This document shows, piece after piece, positions 1 to 8,305 of a stretch of 64,000 nt of DNA. This DNA is from Deltaproteobacteria bacterium. Lineage in GTDB: Bacteria; Myxococcota_A; UBA9160; UBA4427. Position 1 is the first letter of the stretch. Every line of letters starts with the position of its first letter. The position numbers and the translations under genes were made by a program. The notes under the pieces were generated by a model. The model saw only the letters and a program-made list of their open reading frames with translations. It made no database searches and was not told where the DNA came from. The stretch spans positions 1 to 64,000 of the forward strand of contig PBFW01000056.1 of NCBI GenBank assembly GCA_002719955.1. The letters run 5' to 3'.

Positions 1-168
1 CTTCTTGGCCGCCTTCTTCTTGCTGGCCTTCCTGGTCGTTTTCTTTGCGGCCTTCTTCTTGGCCTTTTTCTTGACCTGCTTCTTGGCCTTCTTCTTGGCC
101 GACTTGCGGGCGGTCGTCTTCGCCTTCTTGGCTGCTTTTCTTCGGGTGGTCTTCTTGCGTGCGGCCAT
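1..168 (-). CDS. Lysine/alanine-rich histone H1-like protein (partial, runs off the window)
   Basis: The minus strand from an ATG at 168 reads MAARKKTTRRKAAKKAK and continues as an almost pure Lys/Ala/Thr sequence with repeated AKK and AAKK units to the window edge, so the C-terminus is missing. Such tails resemble the eukaryotic histone H1 C-terminal domain and bacterial H1-like nucleoid proteins (HctA/AlgP type), which bind DNA without sequence specificity through their positive charge. No folded domain is visible in the 56 codons available. The gene lies 51 nt downstream of the TerB-like gene on the same strand. DNA compaction is inferred from composition alone, and the tail could instead belong to a longer protein with a folded N-terminal or C-terminal part. 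Confidence 0.6.
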   Translation of the reverse strand, partial: MAARKKTTRRKAAKKAKTTARKSAKKKAKKQVKKKAKKKAAKKTTRKASKKKAAKK

Positions 169-219
169 GTGGCGAGTCTCCCCTTTTGACGGATTTCGAA
201 GCGGCGCGAGCGTAGCGGA

Positions 220-750
220 TCAGCGCTCGCCCGGAAGTGCCTTCATCGATCCGAGGTATTCCTTCCACTTCGAGCGTAGCGCGATCACATCTGATCGGGC
301 GATTCCGATCGCCGTCGCGACCTCGAAAATCTCGTTGTCCTCGACCGTCGAGATCGTTTTATCGGCTGCTGCGACGGCATAGAGGCATCGCAAGAGGCGC
401 AGGCGTTCATCGCGCTCGGTCATGTCGCGGAAGGCTCGGGCGACGAGGTGATCGTCGCTCCCACCGCGCAGCTCTGCGACTCGGACGGCGGTATCGGCGA
501 GGAGTCGCGACTGTTCGGCGCTCATTTCGCCGAATCTTTCGAGGCGCTGGGCGATCGACGCGCGTTCGGCGTCTTCGATGCGGAGGTCGGCGCCCGCGAT
601 ACGGGCCAGGAGATAGGCGAACGCGGCAGCGAGTCGTGCTTCTTCGGGCGGAAGGGTCTCGAGGGATTTTTCGATCTCGATGAGGCTCGTGGGTTCGGCA
701 TCGCGGCCGGCTTTGTCGCTGCCGAGGCCGAGAAATCGCAACAGGGACAC
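220..750 (-). CDS. TerB-like (tellurite-resistance/DjlA N-terminal) domain protein
   Basis: This 176-aa acidic all-helical protein has the pattern of the TerB/DjlA N-terminal fold. An early helix (PPEEARLAAAFAYLLARIA) is followed by an acidic AD-x-x-I-xx-xE motif, and the second half repeats it as AVAAADKTISTVEDNEIFE. I chose the GTG at 750 because AAAGGAG sits 5 nt upstream; the open frame runs further upstream but that part is low-complexity. TerB-like domains are thought to bind metals or act as scaffolds at the membrane, and no specific role can be given here. It precedes the H1-like gene on the same strand. Confidence 0.65.
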   Translation of the reverse strand: MSLLRFLGLGSDKAGRDAEPTSLIEIEKSLETLPPEEARLAAAFAYLLARIAGADLRIEDAERASIAQRLERFGEMSAEQSRLLADTAVRVAELRGGSDDHLVARAFRDMTERDERLRLLRCLYAVAAADKTISTVEDNEIFEVATAIGIARSDVIALRSKWKEYLGSMKALPGER

Positions 751-999
751 GCTCGCTCCTTTATTCTCTCTCCCTACTGCTCTTCGCCATCGCGCGGCTA
801 CACCGCCGCGGAAGTTGGGAGTGGCTCGTCGCACCGGACCGCAATCTCTAGGCTCCGTAGCGGGTTCGCGCAAGACGCAGCAGGTCGGAGAGGGGAAATC
901 AGGCCTGCCTTCGCGGCCTGGCTCGACCTGAACAAACCCCTGCTCGTCGAGGAAGCACCCCGTGATGATTCGAGGCGACCGCGCCGGTTTCGTCGCAGA

Positions 1000-2001
1000 T
1001 CAGTCGTTCGCGTACGGGATGACCTCCGACGAGAGCAGGCGGCATTGTTGGTTCATCTCTTCGCCGGTCTGCGCGATCGGGATCGCGATGAATTTCATGA
1101 TTCCGTTCCTGCGAAACTCGCGAATGCGCGACAACACTTCGCTCGGATCGCCGATCGCCCGAATTCGAGAGATTCGCTCACGCATCCCGGAAGAGGCGTC
1201 ACCGTTTTGAGAGGCGTCACCGTTTTGAGAGGCGTCACCTTTGGAGTAGGCCACACCCCGTGAAGGCGCACCCTTCCTGGCCGCATTCCCTCGCGACGGC
1301 TCCGGCCTTTCGGCTCCCTCACCGATCCGAAACAGGATCGTCGCGCCGTAATGATCATCCGGGATTGGCCGACCGATGCGCTGGCATTCTCGTCGAATCG
1401 CTTGGACCGTCGCGCCCGCTTCTTCGGGAGCTTGGAGGGGCGCGAGCCAGCCGCTGCCGTAGCGAGCGGTTCGCCGGATGGCGGCCTTCGAGGATCCGCC
1501 CAGCCAGAGCGGGAGTGGCTGTTGTTTGGGTTTGGGCGTGATCGTCGCGCGTCGGAGAGAGAAGTATTCGCCCTCGAAGTCGACGTTCTCCGCCCGCCAG
1601 AGCCGCGTGATCACTTCGAGTGCCTCGTCTGCTCGACGACCGCGCCCTTTCGGGCTGCGACCCGTCGCCTCCCATTCCGGGGCGTCCCGGTCCCCGATTC
1701 CGACGGCTGGGAAGAATCGGCCGGCACTCAGGTGATCGAGCGTGGCGCATTGGCGCGCGAAGGTGATCGGGTCTCGAAAGGGCAGCACGACGGCGTTCGT
1801 TCCGAACTTGAGCCGCCGCGTCGCCCCCGCGACGATCGAGAGCAGGGTCATCGGCTCGAGTGAGGGGTCCCGCGAGATGACCCGATCCGATTGCCAGATC
1901 GAATCGATCTCGGAGTTTTCACAGACATCGAGCCAGGTCCGGAACTCGTCGATCGTATCGAAGGGGAAACCTCCGAGTCCGACTCCAATTCGCACGGCCA
2001 T
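1000..2001 (-). CDS. LLM-class flavin-dependent oxidoreductase (luciferase-like)
   Basis: The 333-aa protein has the luciferase-like monooxygenase TIM-barrel pattern: N-terminal MAVRIGVGLGGFPF, then IDSIWQSDR, a central LSAGRFFPAVGIGD, RADEALEVITRLW, and PLPLWLGGSS before the C-terminal barrel strands. Members use F420H2 or FMNH2 to oxidise or reduce small organic substrates; neither cofactor nor substrate can be read from sequence. About 45 low-complexity residues interrupt the domain after GATILFRIGEG, including the repeated unit GDASQN encoded by an 18-bp tandem repeat. The domain resumes with RISRIRAIGDPSEV. The start ATG gives the canonical family N-terminus. Confidence 0.85.
   Translation of the reverse strand: MAVRIGVGLGGFPFDTIDEFRTWLDVCENSEIDSIWQSDRVISRDPSLEPMTLLSIVAGATRRLKFGTNAVVLPFRDPITFARQCATLDHLSAGRFFPAVGIGDRDAPEWEATGRSPKGRGRRADEALEVITRLWRAENVDFEGEYFSLRRATITPKPKQQPLPLWLGGSSKAAIRRTARYGSGWLAPLQAPEEAGATVQAIRRECQRIGRPIPDDHYGATILFRIGEGAERPEPSRGNAARKGAPSRGVAYSKGDASQNGDASQNGDASSGMRERISRIRAIGDPSEVLSRIREFRRNGIMKFIAIPIAQTGEEMNQQCRLLSSEVIPYAND
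1193..1239. repeat. 18-bp tandem repeat, about 2.6 copies, inside the LLM gene
   Basis: The unit gaggcgtcaccgttttga is present at 1193-1210 and again unchanged at 1211-1228, followed by a partial copy at 1229-1239. Because 18 is a multiple of three, each copy adds six residues (on the minus strand GDASQN) without breaking the reading frame. This looks like recent slippage expansion inside a surface-loop insertion. Confidence 0.9.
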
Positions 2002-2234
2002 TTCGTCGTATCCCTTACTCGTCGTCTCAGTGCGCCGGTCCTGATCGATCAGGAAATGGGCCGAACCCCTGTCCGCTGGTCAGACTACGCAAACCTGGCT
2101 CGGGCGTCGAGGTGATTCGCTTGAGCCCCGTTCGCATGGCGCGGGCAGGTCCCCGGCAACTGCCGGGCAGAGTCCGTGATCCGCCCCACGTGGGCGTCAG
2201 CCTTTCGATCCCAACCGCGACGATACGGACGGGC

Positions 2235-2534
2235 ATGGAATCCCTCGCAATCGCGCTCTCCGGGATGCAGAGCGCACAGACTCGCGTGGCCGCTTCGGCG
2301 CACAACGTCGCGACTTTCTTGACCGAGGATTTTCGTCCGCAGCGTGTCGCGCAGACATCGCAGCCGGGTGGTAGTTCGAGGGTGCGGGTTCAGCAGAGCA
2401 GCGATCCCGCGCCGGTCAGCTTCGCACGCGGGGTCGTCGGCCAAATCCAGGCCAGTACCCAGTATTCGGCCTCTGCGCGAGTCTTTCAAGTCGGGGCCGA
2501 GATGCGCGGCCAACTCCTCGATATTTTCGGATAG
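2235..2534 (+). CDS. Flagellar basal-body rod-like protein (short, orphan)
   Basis: This 99-aa protein starts MESLAIALSGMQSAQTRVAA and continues SAHNVATFLTEDFRPQRV. This is the N-terminal signature shared by FlgB/FlgC/FlgF/FlgG rod and hook proteins (S-G-M-x-A-x-x-x-x-x-x-x-A-x-N-x-A). The C-terminus (QASTQYSASARVFQVGAEMRG) resembles the helix that packs against it in the assembled rod. It lacks the central D1 beta domain of FlgC or FlgG. I chose the inner ATG because the family motif begins there; the upstream open frame has no homology-like content. No other flagellar gene lies in the window. The annotation of such orphan homologues is usually uncertain. Confidence 0.65.
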   Translation: MESLAIALSGMQSAQTRVAASAHNVATFLTEDFRPQRVAQTSQPGGSSRVRVQQSSDPAPVSFARGVVGQIQASTQYSASARVFQVGAEMRGQLLDIFG

Positions 2535-2573
2535 TCAAAGCCGCCGAGCGGCCAGGTCATCCGGTCTTGCCGC

Positions 2574-3560
2574 CTAACTGAGCGCCCCATTGCAACTCGA
2601 TCCCGTACCCGACGTGCATCCGAAACAATGCGCCGATGTCGCGATTCGTTTCTGCACGAGCGCGCTGAGGTCATCGACGTCGAAGATCGTCCGACGTTCG
2701 CCGGGGGGCGAAATCTCGAGGGCCTGATTGAAGTCGCAATCGTAGATCGCGCCGTCGTGGGCGACGCTGATCAGATGCCGACACATGAGGTCGGGGATAT
2801 TGTCGGCGTTGAAATTGTCGATCAGCAGGCCCATATAGGTCTCGAATTGCCCCTCGCGCTCGAGTTCATGGGCGAAGCGCTTGATCGGCATGTTCGTGAT
2901 CGTGAGCAGGCGGTTGAAGACGATGCCGAAGCCCCAGCCGAGTTCTTTTCGGTAATCCGCCTCGAGGGAAGCCTGGGAGGCGGGCAGAAAGGGGCCGACC
3001 GGGTTGTAGACGAGGTCGAGAACGAGGTCCGAATCGGGCTTGCCGTAGCCGAGCCCGTTCAGGATCTGGAGAGCCCGGATGCTGCCGTCGAAGACGCCGC
3101 GCCCGCGCTGCCTCTCGACGTTTTCGAGTCCATGACAGGGCAGACTGGCGACGATTTCGACGCGCTGATCCGCGAGGAAGTCGGCCATGCCCCGCTGATC
3201 CGGTTCCAGCAGGATCGTCAGATTGCATCGGTCGATCACGCGTCGGTCGAGTGCCCGCGCACCTCGCACGAGGAAGCGAAAATCGGGATGCATCTCCGGA
3301 GCGCCGCCCGTGATGTCGAGGGTTTCGATTGCGGGATTCGACTCGAGCAGCTCGAGGACCCGACCGATGGCGCGTCGGTCGAGCCGCTCCTTTCGCTTAG
3401 GGCCCGAGTCCACGTGGCAGTGGTGACAGGCGAGGTTGCATTGCAGCCCGATATTGAGCTGGAGCGTATCGATTCCGACGCGCCGCAGCCGAGAGATCCC
3501 CCGATTTTTCAGGTGATCGTCGAAATGCATGGGGTCGAGCCGTGGCTGCGTCGAACTCAC
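2574..3560 (-). CDS. arsS: Arsenosugar biosynthesis radical SAM protein ArsS
   Basis: The 328-aa protein has the radical SAM CxxxCxxC motif at C41, C45 and C48 (LQCNLACHHC), which holds the [4Fe-4S] cluster that cleaves S-adenosylmethionine. A C-terminal cysteine set follows (C312, C315, C323 in HCFGCTSGTGSSC), typical of the ArsS family and its SPASM-like extension. ArsS transfers the 5'-deoxyadenosyl group to methylated arsenite, making precursors of arsenosugars. The GTG at 3560 was chosen because AGAGGTG precedes it closely; a longer ATG frame would overlap arsM by 86 nt. It sits 31 nt downstream of arsM on the same strand, so the two likely form one transcript. Confidence 0.88.
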   Translation of the reverse strand: MSSTQPRLDPMHFDDHLKNRGISRLRRVGIDTLQLNIGLQCNLACHHCHVDSGPKRKERLDRRAIGRVLELLESNPAIETLDITGGAPEMHPDFRFLVRGARALDRRVIDRCNLTILLEPDQRGMADFLADQRVEIVASLPCHGLENVERQRGRGVFDGSIRALQILNGLGYGKPDSDLVLDLVYNPVGPFLPASQASLEADYRKELGWGFGIVFNRLLTITNMPIKRFAHELEREGQFETYMGLLIDNFNADNIPDLMCRHLISVAHDGAIYDCDFNQALEISPPGERRTIFDVDDLSALVQKRIATSAHCFGCTSGTGSSCNGALS

Positions 3561-3591
3561 GCGCGCACCTCTCTGCGTCGCTCCCGGCGAC

Positions 3592-4773
3592 CTAGCAGCA
3601 CGAATCGGAGGCGGGCTTGTTGATCCTGTAGTCGGCGCCCTTGGTCTCGCGCGGGTGGCGTGGCTCGGTCCGCTCACAATCGAAGGCGCCTCGCTCGTCC
3701 TCGGGGATGGCCGCGGCGGGCTCGATCCCGATCGTCTGGCCGGCGTAGGGCTCCCCCGTCAGGATCCGGTAGGTCTTTGCGCAGACGGCCATTCGCACGC
3801 CTCGCTCCAGAATGTGGCCGTCATCGTCGACGACCTGCTTCCAGGGCCCCTTGTAGAGGAGCGCTTGGCCCGCTTCCAGGCAGACGCCTTCCTTGCCTTT
3901 CATTGCGGTGATCGTGACCGAGCGGAATTCGATGCCCTCGACGACGGCGAAGGGTTCCCCCTCCCATTTGTCGATCTCGATGCCGTAGAAGCCCGCCGCT
4001 TCGAGTCGCCGCAGGAAATCGAACTCGTGGAAGGCCCCGGAAACACAGCCGCTCCAGAGTTCCGGATCGTTCTTCAGATGTTCGGGGACGATTTCGTCGC
4101 TCACGATATCCGAGATCGCGATTCGGCCTCCGGGTCTGAGGACGCGAAATATCTCTTCGATCAGCTGCCCCTTGTCGCTCTCACGTACGAGGTTGAGGAC
4201 ACAATTCGAGACGACGAGGTCGATCGAGTCGTCTCGCACGAGGGGGTGCTCTGCGATCAGCCTCTCCCTTTGCTCGTCGAGCCGCGTCAGGTCGTCGAGG
4301 TTCTGGACGGGATGCTCGCCCAACCAATGCTCCAGACGATCGACATCGAGCGCGAGATCCTGGATCCGGCCGCGGCGAAATTCCACGTTCGCGTGCCCGA
4401 CCCGTTCGGCGATGGTCGGGGCGCTGCGTCGCGCGAGTTCGAGCATCTCGTCGTTCATGTCGACGCCGATGACGTGCCCCTTCGGACCGACGACCTGTGA
4501 GGCGATGAAACAGATCTTGCCACCTCCGCTCCCCAGATCGAGCACGGTCTCGCCCTCCCGGACATATCGCGAGGGGTCACCGCATCCGTAGTCGCGTTCG
4601 ATGACTTCGGCGGGAATCGCCTCCAGGAGTTGGCGGTCGTAGTCGACCGGGCAGCAGAGGGCGGTGTCGCGAGCCTGGGCGGCGGCGCTGTAGCGCTCCC
4701 GAGTGGCCCCTTCGGCGTCGAGCCGAATGGATTCGGGGGGCGAAGTCGGTGCGTCGTGCTCGACGAGGCTCAT
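3592..4773 (-). CDS. arsM: Arsenite S-adenosylmethyltransferase ArsM
   Basis: The 393-aa class I methyltransferase has motif I VLDLGSGGGK near residue 80. Its cysteines match the arsenic-binding set of ArsM: CC at 40-41 (ALCCPVDYD), SNCVLNL in the middle, and WSGCVSGA further on. The C-terminus ends SDSCC, a cysteine pair also seen in many ArsM proteins and thought to help bind As(III). The enzyme methylates arsenite stepwise using SAM and glutathione or thioredoxin. The ATG at 4773 has AAAGGAG 9 nt upstream; the frame is open a further 42 codons but without family similarity. arsS follows directly, supporting arsenosugar production rather than simple volatilisation. No arsR regulator is seen nearby. 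Confidence 0.92.
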   Translation of the reverse strand: MSLVEHDAPTSPPESIRLDAEGATRERYSAAAQARDTALCCPVDYDRQLLEAIPAEVIERDYGCGDPSRYVREGETVLDLGSGGGKICFIASQVVGPKGHVIGVDMNDEMLELARRSAPTIAERVGHANVEFRRGRIQDLALDVDRLEHWLGEHPVQNLDDLTRLDEQRERLIAEHPLVRDDSIDLVVSNCVLNLVRESDKGQLIEEIFRVLRPGGRIAISDIVSDEIVPEHLKNDPELWSGCVSGAFHEFDFLRRLEAAGFYGIEIDKWEGEPFAVVEGIEFRSVTITAMKGKEGVCLEAGQALLYKGPWKQVVDDDGHILERGVRMAVCAKTYRILTGEPYAGQTIGIEPAAAIPEDERGAFDCERTEPRHPRETKGADYRINKPASDSCC

Positions 4774-5132
4774 GTTCGTTGGCTCCTTTGGTCTGAAAAA
4801 ATCGCCGTTCTCAAGTACGCGGTTCGGGTTGACTGAGTTACTGGTCTCTTCCCGCGGGATTCGGTTTTTGCGTGCAGTCTCGAAGTCAGTTCTTGCCATC
4901 CGAGGGTCGCGATCCTGCTGCTATGGTCTGCGCCGGTTCGCAGTGGCCTCGAGGGTTCTTGCCCCGCGCCGAGCCCGATGGCTGTTTCCGGCCCGCAGGC
5001 AGATGGAAAAGATCCATTTCTCGGGTTTCGAAGGGTTCGAGCGGGTCGCCGGGCACGCGATCGGGTCGAGCCCCGAACGCCCAGAGTATAACCACCCAAC
5101 TACCACCCATTCCCATGACAGGAGCCCAGAAA
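4774..5132. other. Divergent intergenic region between arsM and the SDR gene
   Basis: About 360 bases separate the start of arsM (minus) from the start of the SDR gene (plus), so promoters for both must lie here. The part next to arsM is less GC-rich than its surroundings, with an A-run near 4796-4802 and a TTGACT hexamer near 4829. I could not assign a -35/-10 pair or an ArsR-type palindrome with confidence. Confidence 0.4.
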
Positions 5133-6041
5133 ATGAGCGAAATCCGCTTCGACGACCGCGTCGCAGTCATCACAGGTGCCGGCGGCGGTCTCGGTAAGAC
5201 CTATGCCCTCGAGTTCGCCAAGCGCGGCGGTCAGGTCGTCGTCAACGATCTCGGCGGCGCCGCGGACGGATCCGGCGGCGGATCGAGCATGGCCGACGGG
5301 GTCGTCAAGGAGATTGGCGAAGCCGGCGGAACCGCCGTTGCGAACTACGACTCGGTTTCCACGCCCGAGGGCGGTGAGGCGATCATCCAGACCGCCCTCG
5401 ACAATTTCGGTCAGGTCGACATCGTTGTGAACAACGCGGGCATCCTGCGTGACAAATCCTTCGCGAAGCTCTCACCCCAGGAACTCGAGGTGGTGATCGA
5501 TGTTCACCTCAAGGGTGCGTTCTTCGTCTCTCAACCCGCCTTTCGAGCGATGAAGCAGCGCAATTATGGTCGCTTCGTCTTCACGGCCTCCGCCGCCGGA
5601 CTCTTCGGCAACTTCGGCCAGACCAACTACGGTGCGGCGAAGATGGGCCTCGTCGGCCTCTCGAATGTGCTTTCCGTCGAGGGCAAGAAGAATAATATCC
5701 TTTCGAACGTGATCGCACCGATCGCGCGCACCCGGCTCACCGAGGACCTGCTCGGACCGATGGCGGAGAATCTCAAGGCGGAACAGGTCACGCCGCTGGT
5801 GACCTACCTCTGTTCCGAGGCCTGTGAGGAGACGCACTCGATCTACTCGGTCGGGGGCGGCAAATATTCGCGGATCTTCGTCGGGATGGGCAAGGGCTAT
5901 TTCTCGGGTGTGGGCGTGGTTCCGACCGCCGAGGAGATCGCCGCGAATTGGGATGCGATTCATTCGGATGCGGACTACGTGATCCCGGATTCGATCGGGA
6001 TCGAGATGAAGACGCTGCTCGAGGCCTTCAAGGGCGAGTAG
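5133..6041 (+). CDS. Short-chain dehydrogenase/reductase of the 3-hydroxyacyl-CoA dehydrogenase (HSD17B4-like) type
   Basis: The 302-aa protein has the Rossmann motif ITGAGGGLGKTYA, then NNAG (VVNNAGILRD), catalytic Ser in FTASAAGLFG and the YxxxK pair in NYGAAKMGL. The insertion VVNDLGGAADGSGGGSS after the second beta strand is characteristic of the (3R)-hydroxyacyl-CoA dehydrogenase part of peroxisomal multifunctional enzyme 2, as is the C-terminal extension after the SDR core. It most likely oxidises 3-hydroxyacyl-CoA with NAD+. The ATG at 5133 has AGGAG 8 nt upstream; the frame upstream of it shows no family similarity. It stands alone on the plus strand and ends 8 nt before a convergent gene. 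Confidence 0.88.
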   Translation: MSEIRFDDRVAVITGAGGGLGKTYALEFAKRGGQVVVNDLGGAADGSGGGSSMADGVVKEIGEAGGTAVANYDSVSTPEGGEAIIQTALDNFGQVDIVVNNAGILRDKSFAKLSPQELEVVIDVHLKGAFFVSQPAFRAMKQRNYGRFVFTASAAGLFGNFGQTNYGAAKMGLVGLSNVLSVEGKKNNILSNVIAPIARTRLTEDLLGPMAENLKAEQVTPLVTYLCSEACEETHSIYSVGGGKYSRIFVGMGKGYFSGVGVVPTAEEIAANWDAIHSDADYVIPDSIGIEMKTLLEAFKGE

Positions 6042-6049
6042 GCCTGCGC

Positions 6050-6535
6050 TCAGGCCTCGGCCGCGAGCAGCTCGTCGAGGGCCGGCCACTCGATCGCCGC
6101 CTGGGCGGCGAAGACCCGCAGCAATAGCGTGCGGTCGTCTTCGCCGTCCGCGCTGCGAAATTGCTGGACCTTGCCCTGGAGATCCGCGGCTTCGGGGCAG
6201 GGCACCTCTTCCTGGGTCAGAACGCCTTCTTCATGCTCAAGACCCATCAGGTCGAGCCATTCCGTGAGCAGTGGGAGTCGGCATTTGAGGAAGTAGACCG
6301 CCAGGAGTTCCTCGGCGAGATGGTTCGAGTTCGCGCGGGACACCGCCTGCCGGATCGATTTCATGCGTTTGGCGGGCGCCTGCTTCATCAGGAATTTGGG
6401 GCGGAATTTCAGGATCTGGGCGGCGGCGAGGGTGGTTCCGCGAATGACCTCGGGGTTGTCCTCGTTGAGCTGGCCCAGGAGTTGGTCGAATTTCTCCTGG
6501 CTCATCGCCGCAATGATCTGATGGGGTCGCATCAT
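6050..6535 (-). CDS. Conserved-looking hypothetical cytosolic protein
   Basis: I do not recognise this 161-aa protein. It starts MMRPHQIIAAMSQEKFDQLL, is predicted all-helical and soluble, has a basic middle (KFRPKFLMKQAPAKRMKSI) and an acidic C-terminus, and contains two cysteines without a metal-binding spacing. The start is fixed by AGGAG 5 nt upstream of the ATG at 6535. It follows ctaA by 113 nt on the same strand and converges with the SDR gene. Codon use matches its neighbours, so it is probably a real gene. Confidence 0.6.
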   Translation of the reverse strand: MMRPHQIIAAMSQEKFDQLLGQLNEDNPEVIRGTTLAAAQILKFRPKFLMKQAPAKRMKSIRQAVSRANSNHLAEELLAVYFLKCRLPLLTEWLDLMGLEHEEGVLTQEEVPCPEAADLQGKVQQFRSADGEDDRTLLLRVFAAQAAIEWPALDELLAAEA

Positions 6536-6648
6536 GATGTCTCCTGAGGGCCGGTCCACGTCGAAGCGGAGACCGGTGGCGAGCAGTGAGGTAGCACCCC
6601 GGGCGGCGGACCGCCGTCGAGATCCTGTCGGGCCGGGGATCTTCGGAA

Positions 6649-7566
6649 TCAGGGTCCTCGCCAGACCTCGCGGACGCCTACCCCGACGCTGCAGACCAGA
6701 CCGGCGGCGAGGGCGGAATGCAGCGCTGTGATCTCGACCGGGAGCCGGAGCAGGACGTTGGCCACGCCCACCCCGACTTGTGCGAGGGCGAAGACTGCGG
6801 CGACGGCCAGCCAGCGGCGGCTGCCCGGATGGCTGCGCGCTCGCCAGGCAGCCGCGGCGATCGCCAGGGCAGCGGCGTAGCCGAGGCTGCGGTGGAATAG
6901 GTGGAGCCCCTGGATGCCCGTCCAGGTCGGGAAGAATTCCCCGTTCATGCACGTCGGCCAATCGGGACAGACCAGGCCCGCGTAATGAGACGAGACGAGG
7001 CCGCCGAGGACGATCTGAAGGGCGAGCAGCGCGCCGGCCAAGGAGGTCATGGCGCGTTGGCCGGAATCGGCGGGGGTCGGGCTGGGATCGACCGCGGAGA
7101 GTCGCGAGAGTCGACGACCCAGTAGGACGACCGCGAGGGCGAACGCGTTGCCCGTGACGAGATGTGAGGTCACGGTCCAGGAGGCGAGCAACTCGAGGAC
7201 GGTCAGGCCACCGAGAACGATCTGTACCGCCAGCAGCAGCGTGGCCACGAACAGGCTGAGCCGCATACGCTCGCCCAGCTCCGGGAGTCGGAGCGTGAGG
7301 AGGCCGAGGGCGAGAAAGGCGAGTCCGACGCTGCCCGCGAGGACGCGATGGCCCCATTCGAAGGCGATCTTGAAATTGAATGGCGGGATGACCTCTCCGA
7401 AACAAAGCGGCCAGTCGGGGCAGGACAGACCCGCACCGTGCGCGCGAACGAGGGCGCCGAGCACGATCAGGATGTAGGTGACGCCCGCCAGGGCGAAGAA
7501 TCCCAGCGCCAGGCGCTGGGCCGGCGAGGCGGAGCGCAACTCATTGGAGGTCTGGTCACGAGCCAA
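6649..7566 (-). CDS. ctaA: Haem A synthase (CtaA/COX15)
   Basis: The 305-aa integral membrane protein has eight hydrophobic segments and the two-fold repeat of the CtaA family. Each half carries a cysteine pair in a periplasmic loop (LSCPDWPLCFGE and LVCPDWPTCMNG) and histidines that ligate haem (EWGHRVLAG, LHLFHRSLGY, ITALHSALA). It oxidises the haem O C8 methyl group to make haem A for an aa3- or caa3-type oxidase, so the organism respires oxygen. The first codon is TTG at 7566; a weak GGGAG lies 12 nt upstream. No other ctaB or cox genes are in the window. Confidence 0.9.
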   Translation of the reverse strand: MARDQTSNELRSASPAQRLALGFFALAGVTYILIVLGALVRAHGAGLSCPDWPLCFGEVIPPFNFKIAFEWGHRVLAGSVGLAFLALGLLTLRLPELGERMRLSLFVATLLLAVQIVLGGLTVLELLASWTVTSHLVTGNAFALAVVLLGRRLSRLSAVDPSPTPADSGQRAMTSLAGALLALQIVLGGLVSSHYAGLVCPDWPTCMNGEFFPTWTGIQGLHLFHRSLGYAAALAIAAAAWRARSHPGSRRWLAVAAVFALAQVGVGVANVLLRLPVEITALHSALAAGLVCSVGVGVREVWRGP

Positions 7567-7793
7567 GAATCTAGGTTCTCCCGCCCGCTTCCGATGCGGC
7601 CTCGTCAGGGGGCGAACGGAGAACGAGGCGCATCGGGCGTGGGATGAGTAAGGGTGGACGCGACGATCGTCGGCGGGCGGACTCTAGAGAAGGAGGCGCT
7701 CGATCGCTTGAGTTGGGTTCGTGCTCGCCGCGCGTGCCATCATGCATTCGAACGGCGCTGATCCCCCCACGGGTGAGAACTCGTCGGGTGCAA

Positions 7794-8267
7794 ATGGGAT
7801 CGGGTCTTCAGAACTTCTCGGAAGCTGTCGATACGGGGACTGATATGGTCGAAGCACAGATGATACGCGAAATGAATGACGATCCCCGCAAACTCACCCA
7901 GATGATTGCGCGCGTCTCCGAGCTGGCGGAGGCCCACGCGGTCTGCTCCGTCGTCGTCGGCGTTGCGGCGGACGAAGGGGATCTTCTCTTCCCCGATTAT
8001 CTGGCCTATCTCGAGAGCGCCCTGCGCGTCGAGGACCAGATCTTTCGCATGACCCGCGAGCGGGCCGTGCTCTACCTGTCAGATGTCGACGCCACCCGCG
8101 CCGCCGAAGTGTTAGTGCGGATCTTCGGTCAATTCTGCGATGAATTTCCGACGGCCGAGGCCCCCGAGTTCGCCCAGCGAATGCTCGAGGTGACACCCGG
8201 CGTCGGACCCATCTCGGTCAAGGACGTGCTGACTTCGGTCTTCGGATCGAAGGACTTGATGAACTAA
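7794..8267 (+). CDS. Protein with a degenerate GGDEF-like domain
   Basis: The 157-aa protein has a helical N-terminus followed by VCSVVVGVAADEGDLLFPDYLAYLE. It then has RMTRERAVLYLSDVDATRAA, where a diguanylate cyclase would show R-x-GGDEF-x-x-LLP-x-x-D. The spacing and predicted strands match the GGDEF fold, but the catalytic GG(D/E)EF residues are absent, so it cannot be an active cyclase. It may bind a nucleotide or be purely structural. The ATG at 7794 is used; another at 7845 is equally possible since neither has a strong ribosome binding site. Confidence 0.5.
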   Translation: MGSGLQNFSEAVDTGTDMVEAQMIREMNDDPRKLTQMIARVSELAEAHAVCSVVVGVAADEGDLLFPDYLAYLESALRVEDQIFRMTRERAVLYLSDVDATRAAEVLVRIFGQFCDEFPTAEAPEFAQRMLEVTPGVGPISVKDVLTSVFGSKDLMN

Positions 8268-8305
8268 GGACCCGCGTCGCCGGGTCCATGTTGGGAATCG
8301 ATGAG

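Noticed and set aside
7794-8267. Active diguanylate cyclase
   Set aside because: The GGDEF signature residues are absent (RERAVLYL in their place), so only a degenerate domain is claimed.
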